From positions 2,232,001-2,296,000 of the forward strand of contig JANFAH010000005.1 in assembly GCA_024663395.1 (NCBI GenBank): DNA of 64,000 nucleotides, read 5' to 3'. This document shows positions 1-12,538 of the stretch, one piece after another. The position numbers and the translations under genes were made by a program. This DNA is from Pisolithus tinctorius. Taxonomy: Eukaryota > Basidiomycota > Agaricomycetes > Boletales > Pisolithaceae. The first letter of the stretch is position 1, and each line of letters starts with the position of its first letter. The notes beneath the pieces are model-generated. The model had not been told where the DNA came from and did no database searches. It worked only from the letters and a program-made list of their open reading frames with translations.

Positions 1-141
1 GCAATCAAAGGTCCTTCATTCGTAGCCGCCAAAAATACCACGCTACCAAGACTGGATGGGTCTCCGTCGGAGACGCCACAGACAGCCAAACAGCCGGAGG
101 TTAACGCGGATGAAATACAGATATCGGACGAGGAAGTTTAG
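1..141 (+). CDS. 3' end of an unidentified protein (partial)
   Basis: The window opens inside a reading frame that stays open for 46 codons and ends at TAG 139-141. The tail is rich in Pro, Thr and Glu and finishes with an acidic stretch reading ADEIQISDEEV. Acidic C-termini of this kind are common on nuclear proteins, but the fragment has no recognisable domain and I cannot name the family. The frame assignment rests on the uninterrupted open frame and the acidic ending. The upstream part lies outside the window, so exon structure and function cannot be judged. Confidence 0.5.
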   Translation, partial: AIKGPSFVAAKNTTLPRLDGSPSETPQTAKQPEVNADEIQISDEEV

Positions 142-557
142 GGTTTTATTGTATCCATAGCGTACTTTGTTGTTTTACCTATCGCATCTCACATTTCTTT
201 AGGTAAGGTCGACCCACTGGTTTGTGATATCCCTGGATGTTTCGAACGACGGAATGTGTCTTGTCAGCTGATGGAGATTGAATATTGATGAGTAAAACCA
301 GGGACCTGTGGATGAGGTGTGATTACACCCCCCTACGAAGCAACTTCTCAAGTGGCCACGAGGAGGCCCCCCACACCAATCCTCTGAGCTTTGGGCCAAA
401 CTCTTTCATTACTACAGGTGGGCCCCGGCTCGTCTTCGCTTTGGTACCCTTGCTATGCTCCTTGAGTAAGTACGAATCGCCGATCCAATCAAATAAGCAT
501 GGTGCCTCGGTGCTGACGGGAAAAAAGGTAGGTGACACCGTTATGTAACACTGGCCC
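142..557. other. Stretch without a supported gene
   Basis: This lies between the partial gene at the left edge and the tentative gene starting at 558. Both strands carry overlapping open frames of 60-90 codons, but their translations are low quality and do not resemble any family I know. It probably holds the 3' UTR of the first gene and the promoter or leader of the next. Confidence 0.4.
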
Positions 558-1101
558 ATGGTACTCTCGCGAACATTCCAGCGTAAAATCGAACTTGATG
601 GTGTCCACCGGTATGACGATGTGTGGAGAGACGTCGGGGTAAAGTGTTAGAACGCGGGTATCTCGGCGTTTGTGCCTTCGCCGCCGTCGATAACGTTTGA
701 CAACACTTTATATCAGGCTGCTGTGTTGGGTGGTCTATCGACACGCAAGCTAAACGGGCACGGGTGAGTAATTGTCTCGGTGGTCACTAACCTGTCGACA
801 AACTCAGCAATGAGAAGGCCCGGCCTCGCGTTGAACATGCTGATGTCGTGGTGTCCAGCTAGACGTCACACGATACTCACAACTGTCCAGCCACGGACTG
901 ATCGACTATCTTGTAGTGACAGACACTTCAGGAGGTTGACGTTGTCACTGCATATACAGACGTCATTTGGTTATTCGGTGTCTCAACTATGTTTGAGCCG
1001 AAGGTTAATTAATATACATAGCCCAGAGGTGGTAACAAAGCCGGCAAGCTACCAAAAGAAGAGCGTGAATTGGCTGAGTTGATGGAAGATGATAATTCAT
1101 G
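558..1101 (+). CDS. Tentative small intron-rich protein of unknown function
   Basis: ATG 558 opens MVLSRTFQRKIELDGVHRYD and runs to a GTAAAG donor. An exon near 717-764 follows, bounded by ATATCAG and a GTGAGT donor, and then an intron with a good CACTAAC branch site. Later pieces with coding character include TDVIWLFGVSTMFEPK near 955-1005 and a charged end, GKLPKEERELAELMEDDNS, stopping at TGA 1099-1101. Joining the pieces needs at least one very short intron or an indel near 1000-1021, so the model is uncertain. The product would be about 110-125 residues with no obvious membrane span. I do not recognise the family. It could also be two unrelated fragments. Confidence 0.35.
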
Positions 1102-1132
1102 AACGGGCAAGCCGTGGTCGTACGACCGATTC

Positions 1133-2438
1133 CTAATCATGGATGGGATAATGATCCTTCCATCCTGGATAGAACGGATGCTCATCTAGCGTCCTTTCCT
1201 TCCAATCGCTTGGCACCCATCCTTTCTGCTCCTGTTCCTTTGCCCACTCTTCAAGCGCAGGTATAACCTTGTGTTCGGTATGCCAAGACTCCTTGTATTC
1301 CATCATCGATTTCTTCCCTTCTCGCAACACTTTGAGGAGTAACCTGGGGATGTAAGGCTCTTGTCGAAAGTCGGTGATAGGTGTAAACAGAGCTTTGAAG
1401 TTGAATACAATAGCCCGTGACCTTGGCAAACGTCGCAGAGTTTGCCAGTCGACCCGCAGAAATATATCAGACGTCAGCAAGTCTGGATCCTGACGACTGC
1501 GGTGATGCCACTTCGGTGAATCTTTTTGGAAAAAGAGTGGTTCCCCGACTTCTAAACTCCATGCCCCTCGCTGGATGGGCTTGTCACAGGGCAACTTAGA
1601 GAAATATCTAACCGAACGTCAGGACGGACTGCCTATCACATCGCCTCGCGGATCGTACCTATCCACCGAAAGCGCCATCTTTTCCTTGTAGTCCGGAACG
1701 GGATCATGGATTTCACCGAGTGGTTTGCCAATTTTATGGCCAATGTTCCAGCCTATGGCTGAACATGCGATACCGGCTGTCATACGATAAAGCCCAGTCA
1801 GAGGATCCTCTTGTACGATGAAGAAATCCTCGGGAACATGTTCAAGGAGGAATATCAATGGGTGTATCGCGGTGATGTCGACCTGGGTATGGAGAATTTC
1901 ATTAGTGAATACGCCCGTCCAGTCGTTGTAACGGAATTGATTCGGGTATCTCTGGCAAATGTACTGAATGACCATTTCCATGCACTCCCTTGATGCCTCT
2001 CGGCTTCCTTCCAGCTCGTCAATTATCAACTTTCCGTGGTCAGCGTATAGCTTTTTTCGCTGGGCGATTGTCAAGAGATAGGTGCTCTCGAGCTCTATCC
2101 ACCAGTTTGGTTCGAACTCGCTGAGAGCTGAGGGCACTGAATCAGCAGAATAGCTTTAGAATGCAGTGTTGGGACGTACACATGTTCTGGTGATATTCCC
2201 ATCTGAATGGCCGGTACGGGCGAGCTCTGGCGGCATCAAAGTTGTGAAGCGGTTTGGGGGCAGGAACTCCGGTCAGCTTCGCGTAGTCGGGGAGAGCTTT
2301 CCTACTCAGCACACGACAAAGCCATTGGCGAGAGCCGGAGAGCAGGGAACAAGACTGCAGGAATATCGCCCCTGTGAGTGCGAATACGAGTCCCAGAGCC
2401 AAGACAGCTGCAGAGATATCGATATCGACATTGATCAT
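1133..2438 (-). CDS. DUF3445 family protein (haem-dependent oxidative N-demethylase-like)
   Basis: Three exons read leftwards. Exon 1 (2438 to about 2187) starts MINVDIDISAAVLALGLVFA, giving an N-terminal hydrophobic span at roughly residues 9-30, and ends in the motif HNFDAARARPYRPFRWEYHQ. Exon 2 (about 2138-1642) holds FEPNWWIELESTY. Exon 3 (about 1594-1133) holds DKPIQRGAWSLEVGEPLFF and the conserved LRRLPRSRAIVFNFKALFTP. These blocks in this order define DUF3445, whose studied relative is a haem-containing oxidative N-demethylase. Fungal members usually carry the N-terminal anchor seen here. The substrate is unknown. The first intron uses donor GTACGT and acceptor ATTCAG. Stop at 1133-1135. 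Confidence 0.85.
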
Positions 2439-2684
2439 ACTGTTCGGTTTCAGTGGAGGGTGACTCGCCTTGGTGATATTATACTTGAACCGGCAACTTA
2501 AATGATACTAGACCCACGATGACATCTACTAACGAGAGTGTGCAAGTGCGTTATGTAATACAAGCTTCGTCGTCGTCCGCGGGGCTGGGGTCTCCTTATC
2601 GCCACAGGCTGCGCTTTACTGGAGGGGGTAAGGTGATTTATCGGTTTGGTTGTTTTGCTTCTACCGCCCGCTCGTCTCCGCAGT

Positions 2685-3755
2685 ATGAATAGTTCAACTG
2701 ACAACCTGCCTGCCAGTGACACCCACGAACAAGAGGGCCTCCTTTCCAACGTTGACCCTGAACAAGTCGAAATGGCCCGCACCACCACCAGCCTGAGAAC
2801 AGAGGGTCGCAAGGGGGACAAAACCGCCCAGTATGCCGCATTGGTAAGTATGTCAACTTGTGTATAAGTGTGCATCTTGTTGAACATCATTGCAGGCGGC
2901 GGTACTTGTATGTTCATAAATATCCTAATTTGTGAGAAACTGACTCCGTGTCGTCAGGTTTTTGTTCTGGTTACATGGGGTATCGTCTTCACCAACAATC
3001 CCGCGTCGTTAGGTTGGTTCGCATACCATCCCATTCTCCAGAGTTCTGCCATTGCCTGTTTCACATATGGTGCGCTGGACAATTGCGCTCTATCCACCGC
3101 CCCTACTCACACAGTGGAAAAGGCATACTCACCCTTCAACCGACGTCGCAACCTGCGACTAAGGCTGCTGGCCTCAAGAGGCACCAGATCGCAATGTTTG
3201 GGGTCGGCATCCCATGCATCCTGGCTGGAACGGCATTTATGATTTACAACAAGTCGCTTCATTCAGCCCCTCATTTTACTACTTGGCATGGCGTAAGCAT
3301 TTCATTCAGCCGGCCTATCACCCCTCTGATACAATCTATCAGACATTCGGGATAATTGCCGTCATCTGGCTTGTCGCCCAAGCGTTGATCGGAGGTGCAA
3401 GTGTTTGGTTCGGCGGTGCCGCCTTGGGTGGTGGTATGAAGGCCAAGGCCGTCTGGAAGTACCATAGGTCAGCCATCAACGGGATCTGTGTTGCGTTCGA
3501 TTGCTTATTACGGCGGTTTAGATTATCAGGATACATCGTCTTCTCCCTGACCTTGTTCACAGCTTACCTGGCGGGCACATGGTCTACCTGGGTAACCCAT
3601 CATAGTGATTTCCTCGTTCGGTTAGTAGGGTATACTATCGCACCACTGGCAATTCTATTTGCCACATACACCCGCATACGGTAAGTGTCTCTGCGAACTC
3701 CCCGCGTTTTACTAAAGGCCATCTGAGTAGTCCGTCGAAGATGAAGTTCATTTAG
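2685..3755 (+). CDS. Cytochrome b561 domain membrane protein
   Basis: The protein starts MNSSTDNLPASDTHEQEGLL, a hydrophilic cytosolic tail of about 50 residues, followed by a bundle of transmembrane helices. The four histidines expected to bind the two b-type haems are visible in order: WFAYHP, LKRHQ, TTWHG and KYHR. Helices include VFVLVTWGIVF, IIAVIWLVAQALIGG and YIVFSLTLFTAYLAG. At least six introns interrupt it, one leaving a 12-nt micro-exon at 2895-2906 between AG and GTATGT. It ends IRPSKMKFI at TAG 3753-3755. The family moves electrons across membranes, typically with ascorbate as donor and ferric ion or a radical as acceptor. Here only the b561 core is present, without a DOMON domain, so the physiological acceptor is unknown. 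Confidence 0.88.
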
Positions 3756-3828
3756 TGTATGTGACGATCCGGTCTTTGTACTACTACTCTCGCCTATGCC
3801 GATAAGTTAGTGAATTTGCATCACGTTT

Positions 3829-6800
3829 CTACGTTCCAGTTGTAGCAGTTGTAGCCACGGGCTCGGCAGCCTCTGGTGCAGGAATGACTTCTGCCAAGAA
3901 GCCAGGTAGAAAGCGTTCCAGTCTGGCATGCGTCGCTGACCAGAACGTCCGCTGTTGTTCGTCGCAATGTTCTGAAGGTGGCACCAAGATGCCGGCTGCG
4001 TTCATCACCAGAACTGCGTTTTTGAGCGATTCGGAGACCGCCTCATACTATAAAAATCACGCATCAGCATAAATGGCAAACGAATTATGTGCGAGTGCCG
4101 TACTGACCAGCTGTTCACTCTTCTCTACACTGATCAAACTGTCGAGCAAGTCCAGGATCTCGATCCATATCACTCTGACATCCACTTTCCTATGCCTATC
4201 CCGCACCTCGAAATGCATGAACGCCTTGCATAACAATGTGGACGCTCGAAGGCGTGTTTCCGATATGCCGGATGGATCCAGATGGTATACGTGGGGTTTC
4301 AAGAGGTCATCGACGAGAGGAAAGATGATGCTATTGAATATTTCCTCCACGTAGCCATGATCCGTCTCATCGTAGACAAGTTGAGAGCCGAGGAGAAGTC
4401 GCTGCAGTTGAACGATGGCAACGTTTCGGACAAGTCGTGAGGGGTTAGTGGACTGCTTTCCTAGGGAAGAAAGCAAGGGGAGGCAATATTGTCGCCACGC
4501 TGGGAAACGAAAATTAGCGTGAATACCTTCGGCCAAACACCTAGCGGACATTACCATTTGCGGGTGGCAGGTTGCCGGCTGCAGATAACGGCGCGATGAA
4601 CCTCTTAAGATCAGCCAACAAGTCGATAGCTTTTCGACCACGCTCGACAGTCGGGGACCTGACATCTTTGGTGTGAACGCATTTCAGGGGTTGCGGAGTG
4701 GTAACTTACTCCGACGCCGGTTGAAGTAGAGCACGTCTCGATTTCTGCAACTGAGCACGTATCGAGGCTCCCGCAGCAGTTGCAAAGTCATCTAGGATAG
4801 CCACCAGGCACGCGAAGTTGTTCTGTGTTACTTTCTGACCTTGAACTTCGGACGCGATACTCGCAACAAGTGAAAAGGTGGAGCGGGCAGCCTCGGGGTG
4901 AGAAATGGTCGTCCGGAGGGCCGCACTGATCAAGTTCCATTCGGTTTGTGTGCTACCCAGCAGCATGTCTTATTATTAATCTCGGAAAGTGAGTAGAAAC
5001 CTACCTCACGATGCCTTCCTGCTGAAGTATGAGGTTCACTCCCGCTGTAACGTGCTCAGCGACGGAGTTAGCAACCGAAGGTGGTAAATGGGCGATTAGG
5101 TCCAATGAGAGATACACTTGGTCGCGCAGTGCATCCTGGACACCCATTCATTCAATTGAACCAGGTGCACATGCCCCAGCCATTCACGCACCTTTTGTGC
5201 AAGTATTACGCAAATGCGCAATAGCGCGACGACGGCACGTTCGATCAATAGCACGCTGTAGTGAGCAGCTGCTGATAGCAGTGCCGAGAGATGTTCAAAT
5301 ATGATGGGCCTGCAACACTAATCAGGACAGAGTGATCTCACATCTGAAGGTAGTGCGAACATACCAGAGGTCGTCTAGGTGCTGAGGTGTCTGACAGGCT
5401 ATGCTTACCATGGTTTCGAGGAGAAAAACGGCAGCAGGATCATATGCTAGTACGTATGGACCCTCATTCGCAAGGGACGGATTATATGGTAGTGAGACGT
5501 CGTCTGTTTCTTCCTTAAGCTTGGTTACCGTTCTTTCGTGTGCGAGTGCCTCAAGGGCTTTGACGGCGGCAACAAGCGCCTCCGCATCTAATTGCCTTCA
5601 CAGCCGTTAGCGGGGCAGTCCTTCAAGCTAGGGTGATTACTCACATGATCTGCGCATAGAGTTCATCCAGACGACAAGATTTGATGCAGTCGATCGTGCA
5701 GAGTGTACTCTCCACCTCTGAATCCGTCGCTTCTGGAATGAGGTTCTCGGAACTCGACCCGTAAGGCGTCATAAGGTACGAAGACAGTGTCGATAGTAGA
5801 CCACCATCGTTCCTTTGCACCTGCCGTGAAGGGTGACTTCCGCGTAGGGGTATCATTGTAACACCCCCGAGGAAGTCTTCCATTTGCAACATCCTCATTG
5901 GTAGCAAAGAATGCATGAATAAATTTTGGAACATTTCGAAGATCTAACGGAAGGGGTCCTGAGAACCGTGCGCTAGCAGGTGGTAAACGATAGCAACCTA
6001 CCTGAGTCCACCCTTCACGTAAGGCATTGCCATTGCCATTGACGATATTAAACAAGACAACAGCGGCAAGCTGACCCTTGAAGTTCGTCCCGAGTCGCAC
6101 AGATAATGAAGAAATTGTCACTGACTGCCCTTCAGCATCGACTACCGGGTAATTGGGCACATGGGCAGGAAGGTTGACCGTCAGAAGGCCTGTTGCTTGA
6201 GAAAGAGACACGACGATAAAATCGAATACATCTGGAAGGTTGAAGTGTCCGGCCAGGGTGGCGCATTGACGAAAACCGGATATTGCTCGTTGGATAATGT
6301 ATTCATCGTCGAAAGTAATGAATGCATGGGCGATCGCAGAAATAACCGATTTCCACATTGCCTTGAACATGTCACAGTCAAATAAGGAAGTATTGCACAT
6401 CACGAATGGTCCTGCAAGTGCCAGTTAAAACCGCAGCTCTCTAACCGGAAGAACGATTATACCCGATTGCCTTGAACGGACAAGCAGTTCTTTCCATGCA
6501 TACTCGAAGCCTAGCTGTCCAGTGTGTTCCTCGGGCATAATGATTTCACGCTTGCGGATGGAGTCATATATACTTTGCTGCGCGGAAAAAAATAGTAGAG
6601 GTGAGGAAGGGATCAACAGGTCCATTGGCTCCTCACCAAGAATTCCGGTGAAAAGTTCTCTCCACCATTCACTCCTCTGAGATTACGCTGGTAATCTTCT
6701 ATGGTCATCCGTTTCTGCAGGCACGTCAGCCACGGCCTCGCTGGACGCCAGGTAGATGCTTTACCCGGACTTGAGGATTGTGGAGGTCAGTGTTAAGCAT

Positions 6801-9381
6801 GATGACAGAATACGCCAGCACGTAGACTGCATCTTCGCTCTTGATTTCAGCTAATATAGGATTCATCCATTACACAACTGATCTGAGAGATCTAAGACTC
6901 TCCTTACGTGGGTTTGAGGCAAAATATATTGAAGCAAAAGTCTCCGTTATGCGCGCAATCTGTTGTGACTCTCCCGGGAGCCTGAAAGTTGCGAGCATTT
7001 CACGCATCGAATCGGCAATAGGTTTCTATACGCGACATACGCGTTAAGCTTTTGATTGGCAAGAGAAGTGGTGACATGACTCACATTCTTGAAATCAAAC
7101 AGTCCGATAAACTCCTTGAGGAGATCCACATTTTCCGGTTTCGAAATATAATCACCGAGGAGGCGTTTGTCCAGGCGCGTGCAACTCTTAAGGAACTTTG
7201 CCAGACTTCGAGTTCGAGGCTCCGAGAGATCCAGGTCTATGAGCCCGTTTTCTTCAAGAAATGCAATTCCAAGCTTTGGCTTGGAATTGAACTTCGCAGC
7301 CCCAGTCAGAACGAGCTTCTTGCGCGACTTGCTCTGCATCAAGTCCCCGGGCGAAACAAATTCCTGACAGCCGCGACCTCAAACACGTGCCCTAAGAAAC
7401 CAAAGATCTACTTACTGGTTTCCATTCCTCGGTACTCTGGAATGTTGCATCAATTCACTCTTTACGTCCTTCCAGTGATGGAACCACATACCCCTTCAGC
7501 CCGCGCAGCCATGTCTCCGACGAAGCCAAGTAGCATATCTAGGCATAAGAACTGCGAGTGAAGCTGCTGTGCCTCTGACACCGAAGAGGCCTGCATCGCA
7601 TACACACCCTGGGTGCATTACAAAACTACTAAGGAGGGGGAGAACGTAATGGCTCACCTTGGTTAAAAAATCAACCAGCCGCTCAAAGAGGTTGTCGCAA
7701 TTAATATCGCAGTCATAATTAGTATAGAGGTCAACCATAAACCAGGGATGCCTAGATATCTGACTCAATGTTTCCAATATCAAATCGCGCGTTTCCCCTC
7801 GAGCAGGTTGAACAACAGGTCGGGGTGGTGTTAGACTGCCCTTCTCCGTGTCAGAATCAACGTTGGCTGGAGCAAGGACAGGTGTTGAAGGGGTGCCAGG
7901 ACGAGAAGAACCTGTTTGTATCCTCTTCGCCATGTTGGACCTTGGAAGCGGGGGAGTGGCCAGGCGGTCAATAGTAAAGGTTAGGAATAATTCTTGTTGG
8001 AGCTTGAGATATGGACGCATAGTTTCGAACAGTATGGCAATCGTCCGTAAGGCAGCTTGTAGTATAGAAGGGTTATCAGAGCGGGCGAGCTGGAAAAGGT
8101 GTTTGCACCCGTGGTCAACGATCAAAGACAGGAGCGATGGGTAATTGCCAATGACTGTTCCACAGGTTTCTATTGTGGCATTTAGAATACCAAGGGCAGT
8201 CAAGCGGATGGAATCAGTGTGAATCTGATCATTAGGGTCCAGGATATGAACGAGCACACGGAACAGTTCCAAGAGAGCTGGGAGACCATCTGGAACAAGT
8301 ATTAAGAACAATCGAATGACACGTATCATGGGAACGCACATGGTCTAGGAGCAATGGCTACGGTATCCTCAGTAATGATGGCGCTCTGTGCTGCAGGATT
8401 GTCGGTCGACACACTCGAATCCTCGTGCTGAGAGGTAGAGTCAACTGGAGCGCTGTCATCGAGGCTTTGATGTTCAACACCATCGGGCATATCAGCTGGC
8501 ACAGTCATGCTAATATCGCCGTGGTGCGAAGCTTCCTCGTTCAGTCGGAGTTTAGCTTCTTCTGCGACAGGATCTACGTCGTACAGGCGACAAAATATTG
8601 TTCGGACGATGGATATCATGGTTGCTTCCGCAGACCGACGCAGAATTTCTTTTTGACACAATCAGTGACACAGCGGCACAAATCAAGTAAAAACCCACCA
8701 CTTAGTCTCATTTGGCAGCATGTGGTTAGAACAGTTTCGAGCATTTCGCAAATTTCTATATCGCCCAGCATTGGGCCGACGCTGCTACCACATATGCAAT
8801 CGTGGATTACCGTCATAATCTTGAGGAGTACGACTTCATCCCCGGAGGAATCACTAGCTTCGAATTTACAATGTGAGACAGCGCTGCTCAGTTCAGAAAG
8901 CGCGCTGTCTAATCCCAGAGAGTCGGAAGATATCAAGCCGCATACGAAGAAATTGTGGATGGAGGAGAGGGCAGCGGACGTGATTGGTCCCGTGGATAGA
9001 GGCGAGCGAATAAGTGAAAGAAAAGGTCCCAGGAGAACTGGCAGGGGGAGACCCTGGACATCTTGAAACCACGTAAGAATGGGATGATGGAAGTACACGT
9101 TACCGACCTGCGATATCGCGAATGGCTCGTTTCAGCTCTTGGAACCCACCCATGAGATCGGCCTCCTGTGAGAACCTTCCCGACCTCTGGGATTCGACCA
9201 CCAAGCTCCCCCTACGTAGACCGAGATCCTTTGCCAACGCGGAATCCCTAGCGACAAGCGTGTGGGCAGCAGCTGCCCATCTCGAATTCTTGCGCATTGT
9301 GGAGGTTACCGCAAGTATTTCTGACAGCAGAACATGTTTCTTCCCTATCCGAGGTGCTGAACTGAGCATCGTAGGCTGCAT
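3829..9381 (-). CDS. GEA1/2-like: Arf guanine-nucleotide exchange factor, Gea/GBF1 type
   Basis: This is the largest gene in the window, with many exons on the minus strand. It starts at ATG 9381 (MQPTMLSSAPRIGKKHVLLS), and KKHVLLSEILAVTSTM is the N-terminal dimerisation (DCB) signature. The Sec7 domain lies around 6790-7345: FNSKPKLGIAFLEENGLID, then FRLPGESQQI with the catalytic glutamate finger, then VIMLNTDLHNPQVR. The C-terminal helical HDS regions follow (for example 4057-4480), ending in FLPGFLAEVIPAPEAAEP and stop 3829-3831. Such proteins load GTP on Arf1 at the cis-Golgi to recruit COPI. The invariant Glu is present, so an active exchange factor is expected. Gea rather than Sec7/BIG is chosen from the N-terminal motif and the FRLPGESQQI variant. 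It diverges from the haem gene at 9763. Confidence 0.9.
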
Positions 9382-9762
9382 GACAGGCGTTGGACGACCA
9401 AGTGAACCGCGTTTTGGACTGGCCGACGTGTCCTGACGTGTCTGCTGCGACTACAATATGTACAGGAGTGTACACCAAAACAAACGACCCAAATATAGAC
9501 TTGGACACTGAACTAATAAGAACTGGCATTCCTCCCCACACACGATAAGTAGACTAGTATACGTTTGTAAAACTTTACTGCGTTCATACTGACATCGCAT
9601 TTCGGCCTAGGATGTCCCGTTTCTCTCGATGGGTGCACAGCAAGATATGAGGTCGGCAAAGTTCAAACAGCAGCCTCGCGTGAGGGACCACATTGCACTG
9701 CTTGCAACGACCGAGAGGGGACAAGCCCCGAATGCTTACGCATACCGACTGCTTGTCCTAAC
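9382..9762. promoter_or_regulatory. Divergent intergenic region between Gea-type GEF and HEM13
   Basis: About 380 bp separate the start of the Arf-GEF (minus) from the best start of coproporphyrinogen oxidase (plus). An open stretch at 9630-9750 on the plus strand could be 5' leader. I see no clear TATA box. Confidence 0.4.
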
Positions 9763-11195
9763 ATGTCTTTCCGTCGGTCTTTGGTTGGTGTAGGAAGTGT
9801 TCAAGACGTATTATTTGTCTGCTACTACTCCTGCCTTCTATCTTGTCCGTATTAGTCTGGCTTTTCCACCACGACCCATTCCTTTTCGGAAACTTCTGGC
9901 AGCTAAGATCGGACCTCAATGCATTTGGTTGGAGGTAATGATCACATATCCTCATCAACTGTACAACAGACAGTCAGCGATGGTTCATAATGTGGATTTG
10001 ATAGTGCACTAATCTTCCTTCTGAGCAGTGTCCGCTGCTCACACTAGCTCAGTCTATGCTATCGGATCGCCACGCCATGCATTTCGAGAGCGGGTAGTCG
10101 CCTATATGACGTCTCTGCAGGATCAAATTGTTACAGAATTCGAGCGTGACGGCTTGACATTCAGACGAGAATCATGGTCCCGTCATGAAGGAGGAGTGGG
10201 ACTCTCGTGCACTTTCCCCCCTGCACATTCCACATCTTCTGGTGGGTGATTTCTATGTAACCCCTGGTGGGTGTCTCATAATCTCACAATCGTCCATAGG
10301 CTACCCCATCGAGAAGGCCGGCGTAAACGTCTCGACGATATATGGAACCCTCTCCCAGAAAGCCCTCGAACAATTGAGGCCTTCGCATGCTTCCTTGAAG
10401 GAAGTAAATCATAGTTGTTCGTTCTTCACCACCGGCCTTAGCCTCATGTTACACCCTCAAAACCCTCACGTATCGACCGTTCATGCAAACTACAGGTACT
10501 TTGAAGTGCTTGATGGCCCTTTGAACTCCCAAGAGTCTACGGAATCAGTCGGTGATACAAAGTCATCACCCAAAGTTCTGGCTTGGTGGTTTGGCGTCAT
10601 CGCAGACTTGAATCCAACCTACCTTTACGAAGACGATGTCAAACATTTTCACAGCACCTTGAAGGAGGCATGCGATCTGCACCGCCCGGGGCTGTATCCA
10701 GTCTTCAAGGCGTCGTGCGACAATTACATTTACATTCCCCATAGAAATGAATACCGTGGTGTCGGCGGTGTGAGGTTTGATGAGATGGATTCCGACGCCA
10801 TGTGTAGTCTTCTGCTGGTCAACGAACCAGATCTCCCTGAAGCTATGCTTGCTCGTTTATCCTCTTGGGGATCTCTCTTCGAACTTACGCAGAGACTCGG
10901 GAACGCCTTCCTTCCGTCCTTCTTGCCCATCTTAAACAGACGATCGTCTACAACAGTAACGGCTGCCGAGCGGCGATGGCAACTGCTACGCCGTGGGCGT
11001 GCTGTAGAGTTCAGCCTAATAGTCGATCGAGGAACAAAATTTGGGCTTGCAACCCCTGGAATAAAGGCGGAGAACATTTTGATCACCATGCCGCCGAAAG
11101 CAAGCTGGGAATATATGAGCGAGATGGGTGAGGAAGAGGGGACTGAAGAAGCGAAGCTGCTCGAGGTACTACGGTCACCGAGGACCTGGGCATGA
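9763..11195 (+). CDS. HEM13: Coproporphyrinogen III oxidase (oxygen-dependent)
   Basis: It catalyses oxidative decarboxylation of coproporphyrinogen III to protoporphyrinogen IX, the antepenultimate step of haem synthesis. Family blocks in order: FRRESWSRHEGG, YPIEKAGVNVSTIYG, HPQNPHVSTVHANYRYFE, WWFGVIADLNPTYLYEDD, FKASCDNYIYIPHRNEYRG and ETRQRGR-like, ending SPRTWA at 11195. An intron at about 10242-10300 splits CTF from GYPIEKAG in phase 1, giving a clean join. The acceptor before SAAHTSSVYAIGSPRHAF is at 10027. The first exon is less certain: ATG 9763 (MSFRRSLV) fits the phase and is basic, but leaves a roughly 240-nt intron that may hide another exon. The body is about 370 residues, normal for the family. 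I see no clear mitochondrial presequence. Confidence 0.92.
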
Positions 11196-11307
11196 TCTTT
11201 GAATTTTAATCGTTTACATTTGTCTTGATTGGTGCAGAGCATACGGAGCGACATCGGCGTACTCCACTTCCTCAATAGAAATCGGTACAAGATATATAGT
11301 GCCATAT

Positions 11308-12538
11308 TCACTGCCCTGATGACTGTCCTGCATCCGCCCTCGTCGCCATTGCGGCTTGTCCAGCCGCGGTGGCCGCCAAGCGTGAACGCTTTCTCTCAGC
11401 GTCTGAGCATGGGTCAGCAATATGTTGATAGTAGCATCATCCTTGACCTACCAGCCTCCTTCTCTCGTTCGATTTCAGCTACAATGGCTTCAATTTCTGA
11501 CAGCTCCAAATTCTTTTGGCAAAGGAGTCAAGACGCCGTAGTTAGAAATAGAGACGACCTACTGTGACTTTTCCGTAGCTTTCCATTACACTAATCTCGA
11601 TGTTCTTAGCGCCTGTCTGTACCACTTCGAGAAGACTCTTCACAGTCAATTTAATACTTTCTTCACGCGTCATATCTTCCTTGTAGTTCTTCTCCAAGAA
11701 TTCACGGACAGTTTTGGATGACCTGCCGATAGCATTAGCCTAGATAGAGGTGTCATTTTATCAACGCATCCAACAATGCATGATGTACTGGCCTTCCATG
11801 CACTGTAAATACCACTTGGTTCCGTCTGATAGAGTCTTGGCCGTGTATCGTGGGGATCGAATCCAATGATCAGTGTTGATATACCAAATGGGCGAACGCC
11901 ACCTGATTGTGTGTATTTCTATGATGAGTCTGTCAGCAATGGGGAACGCGAATACATGCTGATCCCACCTGCTGGATGCCAGCAATATGTCTCGTTATGT
12001 ATTCAATTGTTACAGGATCTTCCACAGTCAGGCGATGGCTTTGGCATTCTACACGCGCCTTGTCGATCAGAACGCGACCATCGGCGGTAAGACCTTCAGG
12101 CGGCAGAGACTAGGTGAGGAAAGATTCCGACAAGTCAAAGCGATCATCATACCAGCAAATGCTAGGCAAACGTGATCATCCAGCATAACGACTTTACGGA
12201 CGGTACGTGGATCTTGCAATTGGAGAACGGATTTCTTCTCGACACCGAGGACTGCCACGCTCTTGCCTCGCACACCAACCTACGGAGAAATTCGTTGATC
12301 GGTCAGACTATGACAGGTGAAGACCCATACGGCACATGTTCCCTTTCTGACAGCTTCTAATGCATATTCGACCTAGAGACGATGAATGACACTCAGGTCG
12401 ACGTGACGCGTCTGTGGGGGGTACCTGGAACAAGTGACCATCGGGGGAGAAGACAGTCAATGCTTTAGAGGAAAGACGGTGAGCTAGGGCTAAAAGGCGT
12501 TGTTGTTATTACCTACCGCGATCATAAGACCTTGACAT
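11308..12538 (-). CDS. PRE6: 20S proteasome alpha-type subunit 4 (PSMA7/Pre6)
   Basis: Exon 1 is a stub (MSRSYDR, ATG 12536-12538) joined to [12 protein letters not shown] and [15 protein letters not shown], the N-terminal alpha-subunit signature that closes the gate of the 20S ring. The middle exon reads [21 protein letters not shown] later exon reads [19 protein letters not shown] and [20 protein letters not shown], which is diagnostic for alpha4 rather than the other six alpha subunits. The tail is [17 protein letters not shown] plus an Ala/Gln-rich end, with stop TGA at 11310-11308. At least six introns are present. The product should be about 250-260 residues, as usual. It is convergent with HEM13, 112 bp between stops. 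Part of the central exon (about 11850-12100) drops out of frame in places, so exact splice sites there are unsure. Confidence 0.92.

Noticed and set aside
2498..2917. 139-codon minus-strand open frame near the cytochrome b561 start
   Set aside because: Low-complexity translation lying opposite the supported b561 first exon.
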